From positions 5,859,997 to 5,923,996 of the forward strand of contig CM043964.1 in assembly GCA_014529385.2 (NCBI GenBank): 64,000 nt of DNA. The letters are read 5' to 3'. Under the pieces are notes generated by a model that saw nothing but the letters and a program-made list of their open reading frames with translations, had not been told where the DNA came from and did not search any database. The translations under genes and the position numbers were made by a program. This stretch comes from Adiantum capillus-veneris (taxonomy: Eukaryota > Streptophyta > Polypodiopsida > Polypodiales > Pteridaceae). Below are positions 1-11,402 of this stretch, piece after piece (position 1 is the stretch's first letter; every line of letters starts with the position of its first letter).

Positions 1-1585
1 ATATAATAAACCAGCGTACAATTCTCCCTGTATTGCATGGTGTATTTACCAGATACAAAAGAGCTTGATGATCTGTGAAGAACACAAATTTGTTTGCGAG
101 CAAATAATGCCGAAATTTCTTTACAACATAAATCATTCATAACCCTTCCCGTTCAGTGGTTGTGTAGTTCATTTCCGCACTGTTTAACTGTCGGCTTGCA
201 TAACAAACTGGAGAATCCATTGTTCCGTCTACAGGTTGAGCCAGAATACTTCCGATTGCATATGCAGAAGCATCAATGTGAACATGGAATATCTTTTCTC
301 AATCTAGTGCCTTCAGTGTAGGTGTTGATATAAGGTTTTCCTTCAGCTTTTGGAATGAAGTTTCACACTCCTTGGTCCAATCGAAATTGACTAGCAAACG
401 ATACAGAGGTTGTGCGATAACCGCATACATGTATATGAATCTTCGATAATATCCGCAGTGTCCCATGAAGGATTACACTTGTTTAGCATTAGTAGTCCTG
501 GGTAGGTCTACAATGACTTTGACTTTGTCTAGATCAGTGGTTATGCCATTTCTTGAGACAATGTGTCCTAAGATGCGGCCTTGCTTAACCATAAAGATAC
601 ACTTTTTCGAGTTAAGGCAGATTCGATATGTCCTGCATTTTTCAAAGACCTTTTGCAAATGTTCAATATGTTCCTCTCGTAGAAGAGAGTGTACACAAAG
701 ATCATCCATGTAAATTTCTAAGAATATTCTTAGGTATTCTTTGAACGCATGCATCATTAAGCTTTGGAAGGTAGCTGGGGCATTAGTTAAGCCAAATGGC
801 ATAACTCGATACGCATAAATTCCCCATTCTATGGCAAACGCTGTTTTGTGTTGATCCTCCCTTGCTATTGCCAGTTGGTTGTATCTTGAAAATCCATTCA
901 GAAAGGAATAAGCCCGTTTCCCGGCTACTCGCTCAAGTACATGTTCTGTGATTAGCAAGGGATAATTATCCCTTATGGTGGCTGCATTTACCTTTTTGAG
1001 GTTTACACACAGTCGCAGTTTTCCATTCTTTTTGGGAACTACCACAATGGGTGGCACCCGATCTGTATGTTCAATCTCATAGATGAATCCAGCTTCCATT
1101 ATCTTATCAATATCTTCTTTGATTCGTTTAGCAAATGTATCATTATATGTATAAGGACTTTGTTTGCTAAGTTTTGCATCTGATTTCAAAGGAATTGTAT
1201 GTTGGCATATCGATGGATCAACTCCTTTGAGGTCCTTATAGGACCATGCAAACACATCTTTATACTTCTTGAGAAGTTGTGTTAGCCGTTCTTCTTCTTC
1301 AGGCTCTAAATCGTTTGCTATATAGACCGGCTGAGGCTTTTCACCTGGTTCTAGAAGGTCTATCCTTTTTGCATTTTCTGGCCCATCGTAAGATTCTTGG
1401 TTGGTTCTTTCCCTGACTCGTGGTGTCATGATGATTTTTCTGTTCTGGATGGTAAATTTTCGATAGTGTGATGGTACATTCATGTTTCTCTTTTTGGACT
1501 CCCCTTTACCATCACTATCTTCTTCAGTAGTCCATATCTCACGTAAAGACCGTTTCAGCTCTTGGTATTTCTGTTTACGCTCCAA
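1..1585 (-). pseudogene. gypsy-A reverse transcriptase and RNase H (broken)
   Basis: The open part (473-1585, 370 aa) has RT blocks in order: PIVVVPKKNGKLRLCVNLKK, FSRYNQLAIA, YRVMPFGLTNAPATFQ, the catalytic box IYMDDL, and GRILGHIVSRNGI. A TAA stop ends this ORF just before SFMGHCGYYRRFI, the conserved continuation; a CAA-to-TAA change would explain it. Translation of 1-470 on the minus strand still reads through the connection and RNase H domains (HVHIDASAYAIGSILAQP, FFTDHQALLYLVN) with two more in-frame stops. The function was cDNA synthesis and RNA-strand removal in the virus-like particle. The RNase H domain is cut by the window edge. Confidence 0.88.
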
Positions 1586-1627
1586 TTTGGTCCACTCTTG
1601 GTCTTTTGTTGTTTCTTTTTTTGATTT

Positions 1628-2963
1628 TTAAGATTTTTGTGATTTTGTTTCTGTTTTAGCTTTTCGTTCCTGTTTTATTTCCTCTTGTGTTCTTTCCCTT
1701 CGATCTTTTGAGAATCTTCCTGATATTTGATCTTTTACACAATCCTCTGCTTTTACAAGCATCAAATAGTGAGTTTTATCTTTTATCCTGGGCATCAGGT
1801 TCTCTCTCACTTTGTTTCCTGCTCGTTTCCTCCTATAGATTTCTTGGCATCTAAGTTGTTGATTAGCAAAATCATAAAACTTGATATTCTCGGTTTCCCT
1901 TCCATGCTCACTTGAGGTGTCCGAACACTCATTATCTGCATCATCATTTACTTCCAGATGTTCAGAGGAGTTATAAAACTCTTCTTGTTCTGGTGGTTCT
2001 ATCGTCTCATCTTCTCTTGGTATAATGTTTACCATGTAGTAGGGTAGCACATCATAGCCATCCTTATCGCAAAATTTTGTTGTTGGACTATCTGTAATAG
2101 TACAAACATCCAATGTTTCTAGTATGTGTTCCCATTCTAGAGGTTCCAAGGCATCTTCAGGGAAAGGTTCTTGAATATACTCCTTGTCCTCAATTGCTCT
2201 TTCTAAGACGCATTCCTCTCTTCTTAAGCTTCCACAATGTGAAGCTCCGCACATCCATAGCTCTTTTTGTTGCCCTAACCATGCTGGGAGTCCCGATCCT
2301 GCTACTTTGTAGCTGAATAAAACTCTTCCACAGGTGTTTGGTTTACATCTTTGTAACTATGGTCTTTCAAGTGTATTTTAGTTGTTGTCTCGCCATGTAT
2401 GATGAATGGTCTTCCCAAGATGATCTCATAATTGTTCTTTTTGTCGAAATCAACTATTGCAAATATATGCTCATACTCTATGTGACAATCACTTTTTCTA
2501 AGAGTCCTAGAGGCTTCTCCATGAACCCATCTGCCAATTGCAATTTCATTCTGGTAGCCCTTAAAGTTGGTTTTCCCCATTTTTTCCAGATTTCCTTGGT
2601 GGCAATAGCAACTCCCGCTCCACTGTCAAGAATAGCTTTGGAAACTACTCCTTGGAATTCTACTTGTAGCGTGGTGTTTCCATCTTCTCCCTCACAATAC
2701 TCTCCAACCTTGTTTAATGGTACTGGCCTAGTGTTTAGTTGAGGCCTGTCCAACTCTCTGATCCCTTCCTGTAGCTTCAAGGTGGGGTCTTTCACTCCAA
2801 CTTTTTCTAGGCATTTACCTATTGTGGTCCACATGTTTGGTTGTAACTTGAGGAGTTCTGCTAATGTGATTGTGCATGCCACATGTGTGGACAATAACTC
2901 AATCAATCCTTGTGAATACATCACTTTGTTAGAAGAAAGTCTTTGAGATGGGATTGCTCTCAC
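1628..2963 (-). pseudogene. gypsy-A aspartic protease and pol linker (frameshifted)
   Basis: Three minus-strand reading frames cover this stretch. The 2963-2478 frame contains a retropepsin active site, AILDSGAGVAIATKEIW (D-S-G triad), followed by a conserved flap-type sequence. The frame then shifts into 2580-2302, which carries IILGRPFIIHG, the second conserved protease block (hydrophobic-ILGRPF). A further 208-aa acidic frame (2254-1628) leads toward RT and shows no domain I recognise. The protease would have cleaved the Gag-Pol polyprotein. Frame changes near 2480-2580 and 2254-2302, and the gap at 1585-1628, show that the copy is decayed. Confidence 0.8.
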
Positions 2964-3101
2964 TTCCGACTTGGCTTCATACTCTCCTAGGTAAGAGGAT
3001 AAAGTTCTCAGCGAGTCTGGTTAGCTGTGCCCCGAACTAATTGATCCCTTGTCTCCCCCTTGTGAATGTATCTCAAAGTTCATTTGTGACCTTGCCTCAA
3101 A

Positions 3102-4280
3102 TTATTCAATAGGAGGTAAGGTTACATTCTTTTCTTTTCTTGTGCTATTCATGTGGTTACTCATCCTATTAGCCTCGTTGGCCTCATGGATTTGCTTCCA
3201 CAGATCATCTAGACCGTTACAGTCCTTACCCATTTCTGTCAATATTTTAGGTTGGAACCCGTCACTTGCCTCATCTGTGGTATTTGGCACTATGATAGGC
3301 TCTCCTCTGGACTCATAGGCATTAGTGAGTCTTTCCTTTGTTTCTACATGTTCCTCTAAAGTTGGTTGGATAGGGGTTGGAGCCGATGCCTCATGCCAAT
3401 TTGGAGATTTACCCAGTGGGTCTTCCATCAATGATTGAGCTGTTTCAATCATCTTTTTACACATTTCCAACCTTTGTTTTTCTATTTCCGGATATGGATA
3501 AGTCATCCACCTTTGCTCCTGGGTTTGGTTCTTTTTTAGTCTAGCTTCATAAGCTTTTAGAAGCGCATCCAACTGATCATTTACCTTGTCTGCGAGTACA
3601 GATCCTCCTGATCCTGCACTTTTGGGCTCTGCTATTTCCTTGGGTGCTATGGTTGCCGTGGTGTGTGATCTTAAGCTAGCTAGATCCTCTAATATCTCTA
3701 ATCTATCCTTTGTATGTTTCAACTCCTCGGATAGAGCTGTTTGTTCTCGTTCCTTCATGGATTTCATACGCGCCTTTCTAGCTTTCCAAGTGCTTCCCTG
3801 ATGTTTCAACTCCTCGGATAGAGCTGTTTGCTCTCGTTCCTTCCTGGATTTCATACGCGCCTTTCTAGCTTTCCAAGTGCTTCTCTGATTTTTCGTTTCT
3901 GAACTTTGCGCATCGGTTTTTGGCTCTTCAACTACGGGTTCATTCGTCATTCTTTGAGCTTGGGCTTGTGTTACTGCCTGAATAGGTATGATTGTTTCGT
4001 TTTCCGACCCTCCACTGGAAGGTACTGTTTCTAGCATGTTCAAGGTGATTTTTGCTCCTTTGCTCGGGTTTTTAGGGCAATCGGGAATCAAATGACTAAC
4101 TCTACACTCGGTGCAATATGCGTTAACTCTAATGATTTCATCATGAGGAAAGTCTCTTAGCCAATGGTCTCCACCACACTTGTAGCAGGGTCCCTTGGGT
4201 TGTTGAGGTGCTCCTTGAGCTCCTCTTTGTTGGTATGCATGTCTCTGTCCGCCCATGCCTCCATTGGCTATGAAAAACAA
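3102..4280 (-). pseudogene. gypsy-A gag C-terminal region: zinc knuckle plus coiled coil
   Basis: This 392-aa frame starts close to a CCHC zinc knuckle (CYKCGGDHWLRDFP, with the final Cys replaced), then a second Cys-rich stretch (YCTECRVSHLIPDCP), then a long charged region rich in K, R and E that should form a coiled coil. It lies between the gag matrix/capsid region (right) and protease (left), as expected for nucleocapsid and linker. A 29-residue unit (core STWKARKARMKS) is duplicated in tandem. The upstream frame at 4918-4493 is the same protein in another phase, so the coding region is frameshifted. A nucleic-acid-binding role is inferred from the knuckle. Confidence 0.72.
3716..3889 (-). 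repeat. 87-bp tandem duplication inside gypsy-A gag
   Basis: Two adjacent units, 3716-3802 and 3803-3889, differ at only a few bases. The period, 87 bp, is a multiple of three, so the duplication adds 29 residues to the coiled-coil region without shifting the frame. Confidence 0.9.
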
Positions 4281-4492
4281 TGTTCGTTCATCTAAGCTAT
4301 ATCTTCCTTCTTATGCTGCCTGTGCAGCTGTTGGTGGTCCTGTACTTCCTATCATGTTCCATGGTTCTGGTGTTGAGGGTTCTTCCGATGGATAATAGAC
4401 AGAGTTTACCACATATCCATTGGGATCTTTATAATATGCATGCATAGGAACCAAAGCCTCATCCTCTGATTCAGTTACAGTTGGTGTATATC

Positions 4493-6686
4493 TTATACCA
4501 ACTGGTCGTAATCCTGTAGAGGTGGTTGTTGCCCCAACACCGGTTGTGGTCTTTCTACACCTACAGAACCTGGTAGGTTGCCTGCTTGATACCTAGGCAT
4601 CGGGGGAACTTGAGGAGACGCTACCTGAGCTTGGGGAGCATAAGGTCTCTCTCTCACATATCCCTTGTTATAATAACATTCCTCTGTTCCATGGTTTGTC
4701 CATTTTTGTTCAATAGCACACCACTTGGGCTGTTTAGCCTGGGGTTTGGCATACAAGTTAATCTTTTTTAGCACTTCATCTACAAGCTGCTCTTGGTTTA
4801 CAGCTACTTCTCCTTTTGGTGCCGTCTTAGAAGACTTGCTTCCACTTTGTTTGTGAAGATGAATCGTCATCAAGGTCCTTGAATTCCCCCTCTTTGTAAA
4901 CCGCACAATTTTCCACAAGGTAAAGAGCCTCCTTGGTTAACTCATTCAACGTCGTGCTCCTTTTCATATGTAAGTCTTTCTGGAGATCCGCATTCCTTAG
5001 TCCTTGGATGAATATCAGCATGAGTCTGGACTGAGTTGGCAGTTCTTCCACAGGACAGAACTTAACATATCTTTTTAGTCTTAGGGCTGCCTTTCGTATA
5101 GATTCCCCATCTTTCTGTTTGAATTTATGGATTTTTGAGACGGTATTATGGGCTATCCCCCTTTGTGAGAATTCCTCGATAAATTCGTCAAACACTTCCT
5201 CCATAGACTCAAAGTCTCTACGCTCTATAGAGTCAAACCAAGTGGTAGCGTCATCCTCTAGGGTTAGTTCAAACCCTGCAAATTGGGTAGGAAAGCCTAA
5301 CACCTCTTCGGCTCTAATTACACGCACAAAGGCTGCTACATGATCTCTTGGGTCTCTGCTTCCTGTGTATTTCTTGTTTACCCATTTTTGCACTTGAGAA
5401 GGTCTGATTCTCCGATGGTCTACAAACCTCATCATTGGATCTCCACGTCCTAATCGATATACCTCCTCAGGTCTTCTGTAATAGGTTGATTCCTCTCCTA
5501 GTGGTGCTCCTAAGCCATAATTTCTAACAGTTCTCGCCAGAGATGGTTCATCTCTTCGAACTCGTTCTATGGGTGGCCCTCCAGGTTCTGTTGACCCTTG
5601 AGTCTTTGGCTTACTCTCTCCTTGATACCTTGAATAGAGTGGTGGTTCTTGTAAATCCCTTAGCCCTCGTGCGGCCTGATAACCATCTCGATTTTGGTCT
5701 TGTTCCATTGTAGCACTCTGTCGAAGCCATGCCTGCAATGATAGCTGGTTTGCCGGTTGGTTTTGGTTGTTGAATGCATGCGGTTGGGTGGAATGTGAGG
5801 TAGCGTCATAGTCTTCTGAAAAAGGATTCGTCGACTTGCTTGGGGTGTAGGTGGCTCTTGGCACTTCTTCGGGGGCATATGTTGATGCTCCCGGACCTAT
5901 TTCCCTTTCTACCTCCTCTGGGAGAATACGTTGGTATCCTCGCTCGTATCTATCAACAAAAACTATACCCTTCCCCATAGCAGTTTCATAATAGAATAAG
6001 TAAAGAACCTTGTCTTTGCTTAATTCGTTTACGTATGGTTCTTTGTTGCAAAAGTAAGCGACTATACCCTCACTCTCATGCTTGTAGATTCCCACGTTCT
6101 CGTTATAAGTTGGAACCCTGGTTGTTTTCTTATCATACATGAAAATAGCTCCAGGCCGATCAATGTTTGGTGGCGGTTCTTGACCTTCTGAAATCATTTT
6201 CCCTTTCGCCACGTTATATCCATATCTGTTGTAATCTTTAGGGTTACTAACTATCAGATAGTGGTTCCCACTTTCGTCTCGGAATCTATCTCCATCATCA
6301 TAGACTCGGATTATCTCTAATCTCTGAGTCGGCTTCTCTTCGATACAAATGCACTTGCGTCCTCGATAGTCAGAATAGACTAGGGCTCCCCTCGAGTTTG
6401 TTTCCTCTAAGAAGATCGCAGTGAAATTGGAATCATTCAAAGGATTTAGGGAGGTGCTTCCTCCTGGCATTGGTTCGTCATAGGCGAAACCTCCTGGCTG
6501 TTGACTATCCATCATGAAGAAAGATTTGTCTGACGAAGTGTCAGTATCACTACCTTCCTCAATAATCGGTGCTAGCGGATCTAGCCTTGCCTGAGTTAGA
6601 CTCTCTTCGGTGGACACTAAGCTACCTGGCAAAGGACCAGTTTCCACACAACTTCTTGCTTTGTTGCTAAATATACATGTACACAA
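4493..6686 (-). pseudogene. gypsy-A Gag, capsid-like region
   Basis: The main frame (6686-4827, 619 aa) has a long N-terminal part without recognised domain, a Pro/Gln-rich middle, then a Retrotrans_gag-type domain in the last third: WVNKKYTGSRDPRDHVAAF, FELTLEDDATTWFDSIE, FIEEFSQRG and LTKEALYLVEN. This region normally builds the capsid shell. Coding continues in a second phase (4918-4493, 141 aa), overlapping by about 90 bp, which indicates a frameshift. The first Met at 6686 is the first in frame; the real start could be further inside. Gag with an N-terminal extension of about 350 residues is long for this class. Confidence 0.8.
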
Positions 6687-6689
6687 GCG

Positions 6690-7362
6690 TTTAATTTGGG
6701 CAATCGAATCAAAGCATTTATCTGCTAGAGGTTATCTTAGTAATGATTGGTATAACTGGAGAGTTAATCTCAACCACTACTATATTTTATACAATGCTTA
6801 TGTTCGGGATTAGGTCTACCAATCTGGAACTGTACTTCCCTCGGATGTTGGTCAATTTACGCAAAAAAGTCTGAATTCAGTCTTTGCTCCATCAAATGGA
6901 CAAACGAGGTCCAAATTCACTTCTGAAAGAAGTTCTGGAACCCTTAAGCCAAATGGAATCTCATTGTCTAAGCCCAGTCAAATTTTCTATTCAGTAGGCC
7001 CCAATAGACATCCTACGTGTAGGATGTCTCCTCCTTTGTTTTGCCTGGATTTTTGCACTATGGTTTCCCCTTGATGTGCTGAGCCCACATTTGTTTTTAC
7101 TTTTTGATTTGGACACCTATTAGCTGGTCAATGAGTCATAAATATGTTCCGACAGCCTGTTGCCGATCTTGATCAGTCTAATCAACTCCAATTTGGACCA
7201 AAATTGACTAGGAGGCTTGCCTTAGGCTATACAACACCTTGTTATGCCCACTGTCAATGTCTGGCTTCAATTTCTTGCTTTCGACACCCTACACGTAGGA
7301 TGTCTTTTTCATCAGAATGGCTTCAAATTCAAAACACAGGCTCCCCTTGGGTTGCTGATCAC
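6690..7362 (-). other. gypsy-A untranslated leader, part 1
   Basis: No coding sequence is supported here. The stretch lies between gag and the captured copia fragment and contains two 22-nt palindromes (7007-7028, 7283-7304). About 35-45 bp after each palindrome there is a similar CCCCTTG-containing string, so a repeat unit of about 275 bp is likely. Confidence 0.65.
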
Positions 7363-9235
7363 TTTGGTATACTCAAACAATTTCTGGCTAAGACTGAAAA
7401 TGTATCGAAATGTACTATGGGCACCCTCCATTCTGATCGAGGGGGGGAGTATATGTCTCATGAATTTATTGCATTTCTGGCTAGTCGTGGGATAAAACAC
7501 CAATGTACAGTGCCTTATACACCTCAGCAAAATGGTGTTGCTGAGAGGAAAAACAGGTCACTTACGGAAATGGCACGATATATGGTCAAAAGTCAAGCTT
7601 AGCCGCATTCTTTTTGGCTTGAGGCCATCATGTGTGCCACTTATGTACTAAATAGGTGTCCTACAAAAGCTTTGGAGTCTGTTACTCCATATGACGCATG
7701 GCATGATAGAAAGCCTTCTATTGAGCACATGAGTGTTTTTGGTTGTTTGGCATATGCTTTGGTGCCACAAACACAACGCAAAAAATTAGATGATAAGGCT
7801 GTCAAATGTATTTTTGTTGGTTATAGTGCTGAAAGCAAAGGTTACAAGTTATATCATCCTCAAACAAAGCGTATTTTAGTTTCACGGGATGTAGTGTTTG
7901 TGGAAGATTATGTTCATCAGCCCTTTCTGTCATGTACTAGAGACAGTAATGTTAGCTCACAGGACATTTATGACACTTTGTTGCCTCTTTTCAGTGGTGG
8001 AAATATGAATGTAATTTCCAATGAGGCAAATGTACAACCTATGGGGGTTTCTGAAAATGTTACAGATCAGCCTATTACTGATGCAGATGTAAATGATGTA
8101 CTTGATGAGGAAACGGCTAAAAATGAGCAGGCTAGAGGTATGCCCAAATGGCTGGTGCACACTTTGCGTGACAGTAAATTGGATGCACCTTTGTCTAGTC
8201 GTACTCGTTCAGGCTCTCGCCATGCATCTTATGCATCAGATTGTTATGCTTTGGCTGTGTCTAGCTTACATGATGTTGAGGAGCCTCTATCTTTTGATGA
8301 AGCACAGAATTCAGAAAATTGGATGGCTGCCATGCAATCAAAATATGATGCACTTATAGAAAATGACACATGGACTTTATGTGATTTGCCTCCTGGCAAA
8401 AAGGCCATTGGTACGAAGTGGGTTTACAAGTTGAAACGCAAACCGGATGGTGAGATCGATCTCCATAAGTGCGCGGATGATTAGGCTGCTTTTGAGCAGG
8501 GCTCGACTTGTTGCAAAGGGTTATGCACAGCAAAAAGACATAGATTATGAAGAGACTTTTGCTCCCACTTGTTGTATGACTACTGTGCGTTTTCTATGTG
8601 CATTGGCAGCTCATTTTGGTTGGGATGTACATCAATCAGACATTGTTACTGCTTTCTTGAATGGTGACATATTTGAGGAAGTTTATTTAACGCAGCCTCG
8701 CAGTTTTTTCATAAAAGGACAAGAGGACAAAGTGTGCAAAATTTGGTTTGGAGCCCAAAATCACACAGAAGATATCCTACGCGTAGGATGTCTTTTTGGC
8801 CTGTTTGACCCCAGACTTGACCCACAGCTTCCCCTTGATGTCAACAACTCAGTGGTATGCTTAGATTTTGGTTTGGATTTCAAAAGTCCCCAATTTTAGC
8901 TGTTCTTTCCTTTTTCAGTCAAAAGTGCTAAAGTCTGCTTTGAACCCAATTTTCTCACCCAAATGAGATGAAACCCCTCTCAGTCACTCAATATATCATG
9001 CAAGACATGCCCATGCAGCCATCTTATGGTTTTGGTCTCAAAATAATGTTTTGGCACAAATTGGGTAGGATGTCTGGCAATTTCAGTCTATCTGGCCTTA
9101 TCCTGTCAGGATATGGTCAAATTTCCACTTTCCAGTTGAAATTAGGGAAAACCCCACCTTCTGAACACACTGGTCAACTCAAAATCCCAAAATTCCCACC
9201 AGATTAGCCTGTAGACATCCTACGCGTAGGATGTC
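7007..9235. repeat. Array of 22-nt palindromes in gypsy-A leader
   Basis: Four palindromes built from the half-site GACATCCTACG and its reverse complement lie at 7007-7028 (one change in the core), 7283-7304 (two changes), 8771-8792 (one change) and 9214-9235 (perfect). Half-sites occur at 9065-9074 and in the LTR at 10136-10147. The core TACGCGTA is itself palindromic. Such a site could bind a dimeric protein or form a cruciform or RNA hairpin; the function is unknown. Confidence 0.88.
7363..8747 (+). pseudogene. Captured Ty1/copia fragment: integrase C-half and RT N-part
   Basis: Plus-strand copia coding sequence sits inside the minus-strand leader. Integrase: TLHSDRGGEYMSHEF, PYTPQQNGVAERKNRSLTEM, then a UAG stop, then VTPYDAWHDRKPSIEHMSVF and CIFVGYSAESKGYKLY. 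RT start: [19 protein letters not shown], then about 40 extra bases carrying a stop, then [22 protein letters not shown] and [22 protein letters not shown]. The similarity ends abruptly at KVCKIW, before the LKSLYGLKQ block and the YVDD catalytic box. No copia LTR, gag or RNase H is present. The fragment is bracketed by the 6-bp direct repeat TTTGGT (7363-7368 and 8742-8747). It could not have made an active enzyme. Confidence 0.88.
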
Positions 9236-9766
9236 TCCTAGCTTGAAATTAATTTTTTCCCTGACAGAAATGCTCCTGATGCTCTGTAGCTCTATCAGAA
9301 ACACTCACAATAACTTTTGGACTTCACTTAAGCTTTCAAACACAGTTTTGTGTCTTTTTGCGTCTTTTACAAACTTGTGATGACTTTACCAAGCAAGTAT
9401 ACATACATGAAATGCTCTAGATCCTGAATCATGATGTCCTACTTACTCTACTCCTACTCATCATGTGAAATGGTGATAATGGTGTTTTGGTTGCTTTCTG
9501 GCCTCTCCGGACTCTCAAGCTTTCCTCTCACCGCTTCTACCACTCCAATTCCTACTTAAGAACTCGACTACTACCTAAAACTATCTTAGTCTACCTAAAT
9601 CTACCTAAGTCGAAGGATCTAGGCCAGACACACGCTTCCTACACTTCCTCTAAGACCTAGAGAGTCCTCCACCCTCTGATCCTATCTAAATGTAAAACAA
9701 GACTTTTGGCAAGCCAAAAATCCCTATCCTCAAGGATTAGTTTTGGTCACCTACCTAAGGTTTTCA
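8748..9766 (-). other. gypsy-A untranslated leader, part 2
   Basis: Non-coding in all frames apart from short chance ORFs. It contains two of the four palindromes (8771-8792, 9214-9235) and a half-site (9065-9074). The segment 9540-9650 is rich in CTACCTAA-type short repeats. It ends at the primer binding site. Confidence 0.65.
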
Positions 9767-9784
9767 TCCCCGGCAGCGGCGCCA
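9767..9784 (-). promoter_or_regulatory. gypsy-A primer binding site (tRNA-Asp type)
   Basis: The minus strand reads TGGCGCCGCTGCCGGGGA one base downstream of the LTR end. It matches, with one difference, the 3' acceptor end of plant tRNA-Asp, a common primer for plant gypsy elements. Confidence 0.85.
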
Positions 9785-9785
9785 A

Positions 9786-10718
9786 TGTTGGACGGATACG
9801 CCGCGACGGACGCCAGCACAGCGAGAACTCACCTAACATATAATGTCAACCAAGGAAGAAGTTTGACCCGCAGGCGCGTGGAAGCAAGCATAAGGTGTCA
9901 ACCTACACTCGACCGACTCCTAACTAATTCCTACAGAGGTCTCTACCAATTGTCTAAGTCACAGCCTTCAAGAGTGCATAAGAGGAAACTTCCTACAACG
10001 CTTTCTAGAGCTGAAGACCCATCAAACAATCTCGAAACACCATAGAACTTGAAGGAGACCCTACTAATACCAATAGGTCGCTCTCCCCAAGGTCTATGAA
10101 CCAAAACCCCAACCCAAAACACCCGGTGCAAAATCACGTAGGATGTCTGGCGAAATTTGCAGGTCTTTGTTTCCGAAATCTAAAGTGCCTAATGTGTAGT
10201 TCTACTCAATGTGAATGCGTGGATATGCTGCAATGCAAAATCGGACAACGTATGCTCACCAAATCCCCAAATGAAGCTCGTAGAAGGAGCTCGCAAAACC
10301 GGACCGTACGCGCGCAATGTAGGTATCGGCATGTATCTCTCGTCGAGGGCAACACGCTGCACTTCTCCGCACTTGATTCCGACCACCGGTGCACACGTAG
10401 AGTCCAGATAAAGCTCACACTCTCTCTCGTACACAGTACGCTCACTTACAGACTTTAAAACTTATTTTTTTTTAAATGACAGAAGGTTTTTCATTAAGGT
10501 CAAAAAGTGGTATATATACCTTACAATTCTCAAACCCTAAAGTTCCAAAATCAACCAACGACTCCATCTAACTATCAAAATTGGGACACAATCTGGAAAC
10601 TTCTGTAAGTCCCAATATTTACAAGGTGAAAAATCAGGTTTCCTCAATAAATGAATAATTACAAAAATAATAATCTTCCGAGTAGCTAGTTGCCTTGGGG
10701 TGTGTCCAGCTTCTAACA
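9786..10718 (-). repeat. gypsy-A 5' LTR (933 bp)
   Basis: Boundaries are set by TGTTGGA at 9786 and TCTAACA ending at 10718, which form a TG...CA pair with a short inverted repeat (TGTTRGA). The left boundary is confirmed by the adjacent PBS; the right boundary by the point where chromovirus integrase coding sequence resumes. The partner LTR lies outside the window, so identity cannot be measured. Short ORFs inside it are not considered genes. Confidence 0.82.
10509..10520 (-). promoter_or_regulatory. Candidate TATA box of gypsy-A LTR
   Basis: GGTATATATACC lies about 200 bp into the LTR on the minus strand, a plausible position at the end of U3. Being palindromic it gives no direction by itself. 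Confidence 0.5.
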
Positions 10719-11372
10719 GCTTATAATTCTTCCGAACACAGAAGCATTGGAATGTCACCCTTCAAAGCTCTTTATGGACAGGACTGTTTAGCACCACTGA
10801 ACTTCTCAGATCCAACCATCAAGGTAGAAGCCTCTAGGAAGATGTTAGAAGATATGGAATCTCAGACTAGAGCTATTCGCCAAGACATTCAGGCCGCTCA
10901 GGATAGACAAAAGCACTATGGAGATAAGAACCGTTCGGAAAGAACTTTCAAAGAAGGAGATAAGGTTTTTCTACGAGTCCGCCCGAAGAAAAGCAACTTA
11001 TCACTAGGCAGATACAAAAATCTAAGCCCAAGATATTGTGGACCATTCGAGATCGTTAAGGTTGTGAGTGACCAGGCCTACAAGCTAAAGTTACCTACAA
11101 ACTTAACGGTTCATGATATATTCCACGTTAGCTTACTCAAACCCTACATCCCTAATCCTGATCAATTCTTGGACTCATATCAGATAGTCATGCCAGCACA
11201 AGGAGTTATTGAGCTCCAACCTGACTATGTACTTGAAACAAGGAAAAGGAAGTTACGCAATAGAACAATCACGGAGCATCTAGTAAAGTGGAAGGATTAC
11301 CCTGAAGAAGATGAAACTTGGGAGGACGAACCAACGCTCATAAAAGATTACCCAAACACATTCTTGAGATGA
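10719..11372 (+). pseudogene. Chromovirus integrase C-terminus with chromodomain (5' truncated)
   Basis: The frame reads integrase C-terminal sequence (AYNSSEHRSIGMSPFKALYG, then GDKVFLRVRPKKSNLSLG and LSPRYCGPFEIV, a GPY/F module) and ends with a chromodomain (LVKWKDYPEEDETWEDEPTL). Chromodomains in chromoviruses guide integration to marked chromatin. The stop codon at 11370-11372 is followed 19 bp later by the polypurine tract. Everything 5' of the integrase C-terminus was separated by the gypsy-A insertion at about 10718 and is not in the window. The retained part has no internal stop. Confidence 0.9.
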
Positions 11373-11391
11373 GGACATCTCAAATTCTTCA

Positions 11392-11402
11392 CGTTGGGGA
11401 GG
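11392..11402 (+). promoter_or_regulatory. Chromovirus polypurine tract
   Basis: GTTGGGGAGGT immediately precedes TGTAAGG, the start of the LTR. It lies just after the pol stop codon, as in other chromoviruses, and would prime plus-strand DNA. Confidence 0.75.

Larger units (their letters stand above)
1..10718 (-). mobile_element. Ty3/gypsy LTR retrotransposon gypsy-A, 3' part beyond window
   Basis: Read on the minus strand the order is 5' LTR (10718-9786), primer binding site (9784-9767), a roughly 3-kb leader, gag (from 6686), zinc-knuckle region, protease, RT and RNase H, leaving the window at base 1. Integrase and the 3' LTR are not visible. The order protease-RT-RNase H and the RT sequence place it in Ty3/gypsy; the tRNA-Asp-like PBS and long leader resemble Athila/Tat-type elements, but this lineage call is inference. 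The reading frame is broken in several places, so the copy is inactive. It is inserted in the integrase end of a plus-strand chromovirus that resumes at about 10719. Confidence 0.88.

Noticed and set aside
1-6686. Endogenous pararetrovirus
   Set aside because: LTR, tRNA-Asp-type PBS, long leader and domain order fit a Ty3/gypsy retrotransposon. No movement or coat protein motif is seen.
9743-10458. Overlapping ORFs on both strands
   Set aside because: They fall inside the gypsy-A LTR defined by PBS and TG/CA ends and have no recognisable domain.
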